This document shows positions 9,701 through 16,307 of a stretch of 16,307 bases of DNA, in pieces. The translations under genes were made by a program, and so were the position numbers. A model generated the notes under the pieces. That model had not been told where the DNA came from and searched no databases. It saw only the letters and a program-made list of their open reading frames with translations. Every line of letters begins with the position of its first letter. The stretch's first letter is position 1. The stretch comes from Actinomortierella ambigua. Lineage: Eukaryota > Mortierellomycota > Mortierellomycetes > Mortierellales > Mortierellaceae. The DNA lies in assembly GCA_016098155.1 (NCBI GenBank), contig JAAAJB010000709.1, positions 1 to 16,307 of the forward strand. Direction: 5' to 3'.

Positions 9701-12700
9701 GAACATTGGTCGCTTGGACGCTCCTGCACCAGCAGTGGCCGCTGCGGTTGGCATGGCCCCAAATGACATCGTGGTCGAGGCTCCAAACAGTGAAGTCGCC
9801 GGCGGTTTGGACGCCGCTGCCGATGTCGGTGCTGCAGGCTTCGCGCCGAACGAAAAGCCCGTGGTCGTCGTAGGTGCACCCATCGCCGAGAAGGGTGCGG
9901 AAGAAGGTTGCTGTGGCAGAGTGAAGCCACCAAACATGGGCTTGGAGGCACCAGCGGTGGTGGCTGTGGCAGTGGTGCCAAAGCCAGAAGTCGTAGGAAC
10001 GCCAAATCCACCAAATGTAGGCTTGGCAGGCGTCGTGTTAGCAGCATTGGCATTGGTGCCGCTGGCAAAGGTCGCGCCAAATCCACCAGCCGCGAGCGCT
10101 GAACCAGAGATCGGCTTGGATGGCAGGCTGAACGACATTGGTGCCGCCGCCCCGCCTGCTGTTGCTGATGGCGCCATGCTAAACTTGGGCACGCCAAATC
10201 CAAAGCCAGAGGGTGCTGCTGCCGCCAACGGGGCTGCGCCAGCCGGCAATCCAAAGTTCATCGAAGGCACCTGGGGCAACTCGATGGATCCAGTGGCTGC
10301 TGCTGCAGTCATGGAGGGCAGTGTGGCCGTCATTCGCTTCTTGGGTTGGTCGGAGCGACGCGGAGTCGCCGACAGAGCCACATCTGGCATGTTGGAGGAC
10401 AGCGCTGCTAGGTCCTTGGCCGACAACGATCCTTGCTGGGACACCTGGGTATTCACCAGCACCTTGTACTGCCCACCAATGGCTGCCTTTCGGAACTGGC
10501 GCGACAGGCTTTGTCGTTCGGGTGCCGTGCTGACGCCGAGCGCGTGCGATGAAATCTGAAGGCTCTCGCGGAACGATCGACTCTGACCCTGATCCTTGCC
10601 TTTCACCGCCGTCGACGTTGTCAATCCCCCTCCTCCTGCCACAAGCTTCGAGGGCTCCCCAGGAAGACGTGTCTGGTGAATCGACAGTCGATCCAATTCC
10701 TCTGCGAGCTGTGCCAGGTCATTCTGCTTCGACAGCAGCGCATAGCTAATGTTGCGGATCGAGCTATGGATACCCTCCAAGGCCGGGGGTCGCGCGCTGA
10801 GCCCCTGGCGGATGCTGTTGGCCTTCTTCTGCAGAGCCTCCACATAGTCCTCGAGATCCTTCAGTCGCTTCTCGATCGTCTCCAGTGAGGTGCCCATCCG
10901 CTGGAGACCTGCCTGCTGCGCCGGTGTCAGCCCACGCTCATTGTCCTCCGTACTCGTCTTGTTATCCTTCCGGTCCTTCAACAGTCGGAGGATCTCATCC
11001 TTCTTCTGGATCGTCTTGACCAGCTCCCGGTGCACGGCCACAAAGCCATCATCGACCACTCCGTTCAACTTTTTGATCTTGTCCGCTGTCAGAGCATGCG
11101 TCTCGATCTGCGGCTTCACCAGCGGTGCCTCCACAAACAAACTCTCGCGAGACTTGATCAGCGCATTCGTCTCGTCAACCAACGATGCCAGCGCGGCCAG
11201 CTCTCGCCTCATGACGACGTATGTGTTCTCCAATTGCTGCGACAGTGCGGCCATACCCGGGCTGACCATAATTTTAGGCTCTTCACGCTCAAACGCGACT
11301 TGCTGAGGCTTGTTCCGTGTGATCTTGATCTTCTCATCCGCTTGCTGTGCAGCGGCAATGGCCTCTGAAGGTGGTGTGCCCTTGAACTTGGCTGGAGGAA
11401 TCACCTTGGGCGCAACTGTCAGATCAGGCGAGGAAGCATTGCTGCCTGGCATTCCTTGCGTAGGCTGAGCACCAAGAACAGACTGTGGGCCACGAGTCGC
11501 TGAAGAGGCTCCGAAAGAACCAAGTCCTTTGGTGGCACCGGGTCCAGTCGCTGCAGGTGCAGGTGCAGGTGCCGCTTTGGCTGCCTTGGCAGATACCTTG
11601 ACTTTTGGCTTGGCCGCGCCTGCGAGGGTAAAGGGCCGTGCATCGACCAAAAAGGGGCATTTGGTGCCATTCTTGGCTGCTTGAAGGTTGATCAGCTGGG
11701 AGGCAGACAAGAAACCTTCATTGTCGTACACATACAGAATAGGGACGGGCTCAATCTCGGGATCCTCTTCATCCTTGGGCGGAATCTTGTCCTTCGAGGT
11801 CAGGTCAAAGGTGAGACCGACGCAGTAGACCGCCTCGGAGTTTAGAGCCGAGTTGGGGACACTAGGACGCACGTTGTCGTCGAGGTCCCAGTTTTGCCAC
11901 GAGCTATTCTTTGTTCGTCCAATCACGCCCAGGTCAGTCGAAGGCGTAGTTCCGAGGACCATGATCTCACCAACATCGTCCGTCCTTTAAAATGACGGGG
12001 AGGAAAGAGAGTGAGCTGTGTTAGTCTCTGCACCCACATCATCATCCAGAGCGTGCCACTACATAGTTCACTACGCAGGTTCTAGAGCCGCCACATGGGA
12101 AGGGGAATGCTTACCAGTCCTTGAGAGGCTGAGTCACAAAATAGGTATAGCCGCGAACATCCACGTTAATTGGGAAGCAGAGGTCTCCGTAGTTGTAATA
12201 GACAGTCTCCGCCTTGTTCTCCTTGGAGATGATGCACACTTGATACTGATGGAGGGGTTCATCCTCCTCCGGTTTGCAGTACACGGCCAGGATGACGGAG
12301 GTCTCCAACCACTTGATTGCCACGACTAGAACAAAGATAAAATAAAATAAACAAGACCAACCACATCAACATCACTATCAATATCAGTATCCTAGGGACC
12401 ATGGGTTCATATTGCACACGTGATGCGGGGAAAAACATCAACATCCTCTACACCTACCTCGATCACCCGCATTTTCCTCCGGTGGCAAGTGCTCCTTCTT
12501 CCTCTGGCCTTCGGGTGTGTACTGGAACATGGATCCGGTCTCCGTGCCGCACATGATCTGTTTACCCTTGGAAGACCAGCCCATGGCTGTAAACTTTTCG
12601 TCCCTGATATCGCAAATGATTGCGCCATCCATACTGACGATCCTGATGGTGTTGTCCGCAAACAATACAGCTGCCATGTCATTCCTGTCGGTAGATGGAT

Positions 12701-13572
12701 TTGGCTGGATATCCAGAATTTCTTCCTCGAGGCTGAATGATGTTAATGGATCGACACCCAGCGGCTACATGGCGGCAACGATAACGACGGCAACGGTGAA
12801 AATGGTGACGTCGAAGAGAGAAAGAGGAGGGGGAGAGAAGAGAGATCATCAGAACATTGAAAGAGTGGCGCGGCAGATAACGATATAGGCTCACAATAGT
12901 GCCCAAAGGTTTGAAAACATACATTTTTGAAGAGGGCTTCCAGACTGTAGAGCAAGATCAAGCCTCCAGTAGTGGCAATGACGATGTTACGTTCGTCGGC
13001 CGAGAGGCGGATGACACGAGCATTGGTGGACGCGATTGGCACGTTGATGGCTGCGTCAAACTTGTGAGGCTTATCCGGGGTTGCCAACTTGAACTCCTTT
13101 CGCAGCTTTTCCGTAGAATCCACAACAAATCCTAACTCATACAAAAGGCAAAGTGTTCCAGTGCAGGTCAGTGTATTGTCGAATTCTTGTGCAAAGCGCC
13201 AAAAGAATATCCACCCTATTACATGTACGATGCACGATTTTTGTTTGAGTAGAGTACCTGTGTCAGTAGCGGCAATAAAGCAGCCATGGAGATTGGAGAC
13301 TGCAAACAAGTTCACTCGGTCTTTGTCTCCCTCACGAAGCGGCTTGTTGGAAAGCTGCAAACGCGAACTGTTGGTGATTTCTTTGAATTCGATGCCCTAT
13401 AATTGGACAGGTAGTGGAAATGAGCGCGCTCATTGTCGAAAATCAGCTTTCTTTTGTTCTGTAGGAAAATAAATCATGAAGCAATGCACCACGCTGAATG
13501 TTACGCAGCAGTCGGTAATACCTTCATGGGCGTGAAATCGACGGCCTGCTCAACGACCTTTGGTGCCGCCAT
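6737..13572 (-). CDS. FG nucleoporin, Nup214/Nup159 type
   Basis: Exons on the minus strand are 13522-13572, 13258-13396, 12923-13131, 12458-12764, 12115-12325 and 6737-11984. They total 6165 nt, or 2054 residues, close to human Nup214 (about 2090). Introns are 125-158 nt and phases fit. The donor of exon 4 is chosen as GTAGGT (12457-12452). A poorer GTGATC donor 9 nt upstream is also in frame. Residues 1 to about 425 fit the seven-bladed beta-propeller (MAAPKVVEQAVDF, NLHGCFIAATDTGF, MGWSSKGKQIMCGT, PILYVYDNEGFLS). In Nup159/Nup214 this part sits on the cytoplasmic face of the pore and recruits the mRNA-export helicase Dbp5/DDX19. A predicted coiled coil follows at about 550-745, then FG blocks at about 858-1071, 1200-1360 and 1607-2054. 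These are separated by Asp/Glu-rich stretches at about 1080-1190 and within 1360-1605. The tail has poly-Ala, poly-Gln and Asn/Ser runs and ends GKPAFTQFR. The family call is firm; the exact orthologue name is by architecture. Confidence 0.92.
7198..7498 (-). repeat. Tandem FGQTSTLGGGG coding repeat in the nucleoporin
   Basis: Eight copies of FGQ[T/K]STLG with Gly-rich spacers lie at about residues 1802-1902. The central units are 13 residues (39 nt) long, ending GGGGSA. One extra FGQTA half-unit lies between copies 6 and 7, and copy 8 has Lys for Thr. Copies differ mostly at silent sites. Confidence 0.9.
9330..9660 (-). repeat. Acidic low-complexity segment of the nucleoporin
   Basis: This codes about 110 residues dominated by Glu and Asp with scattered Tyr (EEYGEEYEEEYYDEE type), between the first and second FG blocks. 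A second segment with several Glu/Asp runs interspersed with Ser lies at about 8090-8820. Confidence 0.85.
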
Positions 13573-13826
13573 GATTTGGTTATGCGAGCTGGCACTTGCG
13601 AAGGAAGGTGATTGAGGGCAAGGAAAGTGTGGTGAGAAAGTTGAGTAAGTGTGTGACAAAATGGCCGCCAAATCTCACCGCAGTTCATGCGATTAGACAC
13701 ACTCCCATCCCCTTGGCCCACATTTATTCAGCTTCCTCTCTCTTCTTTTCTCTTTCTTCTCCACCCACACACACTCTTTCATACATATCCCCCCCTTCCC
13801 TTCACCTTTATCGAAGGACCATCTAC
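13573..13826. promoter_or_regulatory. Divergent promoter region nucleoporin / SDR
   Basis: These 254 bp separate the two start codons. The SDR side has a strong pyrimidine tract at about 13733-13800, as in fungal core promoters. No TATA box or known motif is recognised. The SDR frame stays open upstream to 13596, but that stretch is CT-rich and looks untranslated. Confidence 0.45.
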
Positions 13827-14960
13827 ATGAGCTCCAAGAAAGTCTACGTGATGACAGGCGGCAACGTCGGCATTGGCCTCGAGTGCGCCAAGGTACTGCT
13901 GCAGACCGAGAAAAACGTGCATCTCATCCTTGGCTGCCGCGACAAGAAACGAGCGGACGCTGGTGTCGCTGTTCTCCAAAAGCTGATGGCTCAAAAGGGC
14001 AGCGAGAACAGCAATACGGTCGAGTACTGGCCACTCGAGCTGGCCTCTTTCGCCTCAACCCGCAGTTTTGCCGCCAAGGTTCTCGAGACATATCCTCAGG
14101 GCATCCATACACTCATCCTAAACGCAGGGCTTGTCATGAACTCGCGCACCACGACAGTTGATGGTTTCGAGACCTGCGTGCAGGTCAACCACCTTTCCCA
14201 GTTCTTGCTGGCTGCGCTCCTCACCCCTGCCCTCGCCAAAGCAACGTTGACCTGGCCAGGCGAGAATGGCTGTATTACCCTCCTCGCCTCATCCCTCCAC
14301 ATCCCTGGCACCGGTCGAGGACGGGGTCCTGAGCTGACAATCGAGAACATTGATGGTTCCAAAGACTATGAAGGTATTTTCAATCCCTTTAGCGCACACA
14401 CTCTCTGATTCTCACACCACCTTGATGAAGGAGGTATACAGACACACGTGTCGCCCAGATCGCAGCATCGATACATCCAAACTTATCAGATCCTTCTGAT
14501 GTCGCTGTTATTGTTGCTTCGCATCTAAAACAAATTGATATTTGAAAAAAAAAATACAAACTCAGGCATGCTCATCTATCGCAACACAAAGTTGTTGCAG
14601 ATGCTCTGCTTCTTTGGACAAGCGTCACACCTTCTCGCCAAGTACCAACGCAAGATCACCATCAACGCCACCAGCCCCGGATTTGTTCCCACGACTGGTC
14701 TCAAGCGTGACTCTGACTTTGCTACCCGCCTGATGATGGACACCGTCGTCTCTCGTCTCTCCGTCGCGTCGACCGTCGACCAGGCCGGCAAACGTGTCTA
14801 CAACTGCATCAGCAAGTTCCGTGGACCTGAATGCCATGGCCTGTACTATGACAAAGATCTGGTTGCTACCCCCGGTGCCGAGGCCCGTGATGCTGAACTG
14901 CAGGCCTTTTGGTGGAAGTGGTCCATGGACGCCGTGGGTCTCACAGAGGACAGCTTTTAA
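13827..14960 (+). CDS. Short-chain dehydrogenase/reductase (SDR)
   Basis: Exons 13827-14373 and 14566-14960 give 942 nt, or 313 residues. The intron is 192 nt, with donor GTATTT and acceptor CTCAG. The Rossmann nucleotide-binding motif is TGGNVGIG at residues 10-17. NAG lies at 99-101, the structural Asn at 121 (VNHLSQFLL), the catalytic Ser at 155 or 156 (LLASSLH) and YRNTK at 187-191 (YxxxK). SPGFVPTTGL follows, as in retinol dehydrogenase-like and other classical-length SDRs. All residues for NAD(P)-dependent oxidoreduction are therefore present. The substrate is not predictable by eye. The protein begins MSSKKVYVM with no leader. An in-frame upstream ATG at 13596 would add 77 residues of CT-rich translation and is rejected. 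The intron splits the gene four residues before the catalytic Tyr. Confidence 0.9.
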
Positions 14961-15137
14961 TGTGTAGTGTGGGGGTTTTTCATATTTTCAAACCAATAAT
15001 ACATTTAAAAAACGACAAACAGAAGAAGAAAGGAAAGAAGAATGCCAACAGCAGTAGTAGATAATCTTACCAGATGCTCTCAGTCAAGCACTTTTTTTTT
15101 TCAAGTCGAGCACCATGGTCGAAAATGTACCTCCAAA

Positions 15138-15164
15138 GGGGGGGGGGGTCTCAGCTAAGACCCC
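15138..15164. repeat. G11 run with adjoining hairpin
   Basis: Eleven G residues at 15138-15148 run into an inverted repeat. GGGGTCT at 15145-15151 pairs with AGACCCC at 15158-15164 around the 6-nt loop CAGCTA. Two G:T pairs could extend the stem. Confidence 0.75.
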
Positions 15165-15379
15165 TTAATAGGGCCGTTCCGAGTTTTGGTCCCTCGATTG
15201 AACTGTGCCCCCGCCCCTGGCATGTCAAACGCATCGGCACGAAGACTCGGCAACTACATCACACCTTCGGTCTCATAATGTTTTCCTCTTTCAAGGTATA
15301 GCAAGAAAGAGAGCCGATTATTCTCGCAACAATCAAAGTCTATAGACAGTGCAGTGGCAACCATGACCAACAACAAACT

Positions 15380-15391
15380 CCCCCCCCCCCC
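15380..15391. repeat. C12 homopolymer
   Basis: Twelve C residues lie 11 nt before the proposed MICOS ATG at 15403. The run falls inside a small upstream frame starting at ATG 15363. Confidence 0.9.
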
Positions 15392-15402
15392 TTACTCGAA
15401 GG

Positions 15403-16191
15403 ATGGGGAACGGATTCGGATCTCTGTGGGTACCTGACGAGTGAAAGGTGACTGACCGGAATGGAGAAATCAACCTCCCACCCCCGACCCTTTGCTCCTC
15501 ATACCTCTAGACACGGTCAATGGTCGCGTTGGGCGCCAGCGCTGGTCTCGTGGCTACTCTCTCCAAGCCTGTTGTCCACGCCGAGAGCAAGGAACAGCGT
15601 TCTCGCAAGGTACACACACACACACACACTCCCTCTCCAATCGATCTCAAAAAAAAAGAAAGGGTCAAGGGGGGAGATAGAGAGTGTTTCCAGCCAAATT
15701 CATCGAGGACTAAACAAAAAAACGTTTTCCTTATTTTTGCACGTCGATTACAACCTCTCCCTTCTTTTGTTTAGCTCCCTGTCTATGACGCGCCCGAGCC
15801 CGAGATGGTCGTCAAGGAGGAGCCTACTCGTTTGGATGAGGCCATCAAGGTGGCTCGCCAGGAGACTGACCGCCAGATTCTCACCATGAAGACTCATCTC
15901 CAGCTGGTCACCAACAAGGTTGTCGATGTCGAGAAGGAGGTCGAGAGTATGTTTTTTTGCAGGATCATTCATATTTTTTTATGTGTCTTTTTTCAAAGCG
16001 TTGTGCACTACACTCGCGTTGTACCAAGGGGGAAATGATGACTTACTCGCTTTTTTTTCTTTCATCAAACAAATTTGCTCTCCATCTTCAAGGCACCGTC
16101 AAGTCTGTTCTTGTCAAGGAGGAGGAGGTCATGCCTGCCGCCATCTACGTTATTGTTGCTGGTTTCGCCGGTTCCATCTTTGCTAAGCGCC
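15403..16191 (+). CDS. MICOS subunit MIC26/MIC27 (apolipoprotein O family), 5' part
   Basis: Exons are 15403-15429, 15511-15609, 15775-15946 and 16093-16191. A donor GTAAGT at 16192 shows that the gene continues beyond the window. About 132 residues are visible; family members run to about 200-270. LPVYDAPEPE (residues 43-52), a helical stretch (about 60-99) and PAAIYVIVAGFAGSIFAKR (114-132) match the apolipoprotein O domain. In this domain a second membrane segment with Gly motifs spans the inner mitochondrial membrane at cristae junctions. A first hydrophobic segment, SMVALGASAGLVATL, lies at about 12-26 after a short leader. The start is uncertain. ATG 15403 followed by a GTACCT donor and a CTCTAG acceptor gives an in-frame leader MGNGFGSLW-TRS. 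The alternative is ATG 15520 inside exon 2. MIC26 and MIC27 cannot be told apart here. Confidence 0.85.
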
Positions 16192-16307
16192 GTAAGTTTT
16201 GAAAGGAGAACAGGCGAACCTATATTTTTTTAACCGTTCTAGGAATGAGGGGGGGGGGGGGGGTTGAATCAAAGGGGGCTTTCCCTTCCTCCATTTTTTT
16301 TCTTCCC
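16192..16307 (+). other. Start of an intron, cut by the window end
   Basis: This begins GTAAGT after the fourth MICOS exon. A T-rich tract and TTCTAG at about 16237-16242 could be an acceptor, but the following G15 run would encode poly-Gly, so the intron probably continues. The G run is 16249-16263. Confidence 0.5.

Larger units (their letters stand above)
14961..15402 (+). other. SDR 3' UTR and MICOS gene promoter
   Basis: This gap of 442 bp has no gene I can support. AATAAT near 14995 may be the SDR poly(A) signal. It also holds a G11 run with an adjoining hairpin (15138-15164) and a C12 run (15380-15391) a few bases before the proposed MICOS start. Confidence 0.45.

Noticed and set aside
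7806..10559. Several plus-strand frames of 230-293 codons opposite the nucleoporin
   Set aside because: They are Ser/Pro/Ala-rich mirror translations of the acidic and FG segments. No domain, start context or introns support them.
12451..12470. Alternative GTGATC donor for nucleoporin exon 4
   Set aside because: It is in the same phase but a weaker match than GTAGGT 9 nt downstream. It would remove only three residues and cannot be excluded without RNA data.
13596..13826. In-frame N-terminal extension of the SDR
   Set aside because: The sequence is CT-rich promoter/UTR-like, and the SDR fold begins properly at MSSKKVYVM a few residues before TGGNVGIG.
15461..15889. Plus-strand 142-codon frame over the MICOS exons
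   Set aside because: It reads through two introns in the wrong frame, while the spliced frame gives the apolipoprotein O signatures.

Overview
The window is nuclear DNA of a fungus. All seven genes are split by short introns, mostly 80-275 nt. The introns have GT..AG ends and yeast-like branch sites, including a perfect TACTAAC at 11-17 and CTAAC variants elsewhere. They also carry long T- or CT-rich tracts. Third codon positions lean to G/C. The many introns, a human-like Nup214 domain order and very short intergenic gaps suggest an early-diverging lineage (Mucoromycota/Mortierellomycota type) rather than a budding yeast. That placement is inference; no rRNA or marker search was possible.

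Layout: (1) 24-541 (+), the 3' end of a DUF1749/UPF0613 alpha/beta-hydrolase, cut by the window start. (2) 669-1984 (-), TSR3, the 18S rRNA aminocarboxypropyltransferase, four exons. (3) 2194-3716 (+), IMP4, the Brix-domain U3 snoRNP protein, six exons, with the start codon apparently alone in the first coding exon. (4) 4162-6080 (+), an SLC25 mitochondrial carrier of the carnitine/basic amino acid group, seven exons. (5) 6737-13572 (-), a 2054-residue Nup214/Nup159-type FG nucleoporin, six exons, the last 5248 nt long. (6) 13827-14960 (+), a short-chain dehydrogenase/reductase, two exons. (7) 15403-16191 (+), the 5' part of a MICOS MIC26/MIC27 (apolipoprotein O family) gene, cut by the window end.

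The genes are mostly housekeeping functions and do not form one pathway. TSR3 and IMP4 both serve small-subunit ribosome biogenesis and are divergent across only 209 bp, so they may share a promoter. NUP214 and the SDR are also divergent (254 bp). The hydrolase/TSR3 and carrier/NUP214 pairs are convergent. I see no mobile element, tRNA, rRNA or CRISPR array. I found no evidence for a new multi-gene system. The points worth checking are gene-structure oddities, the nucleoporin's unusual acidic/FG layout and tandem repeat, and homopolymer and hairpin structures near the MICOS gene.

Exon coordinates were worked out by hand from splice consensus, reading-frame phase and recalled family sequence. 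All exon sums give whole-codon lengths for the five complete genes.
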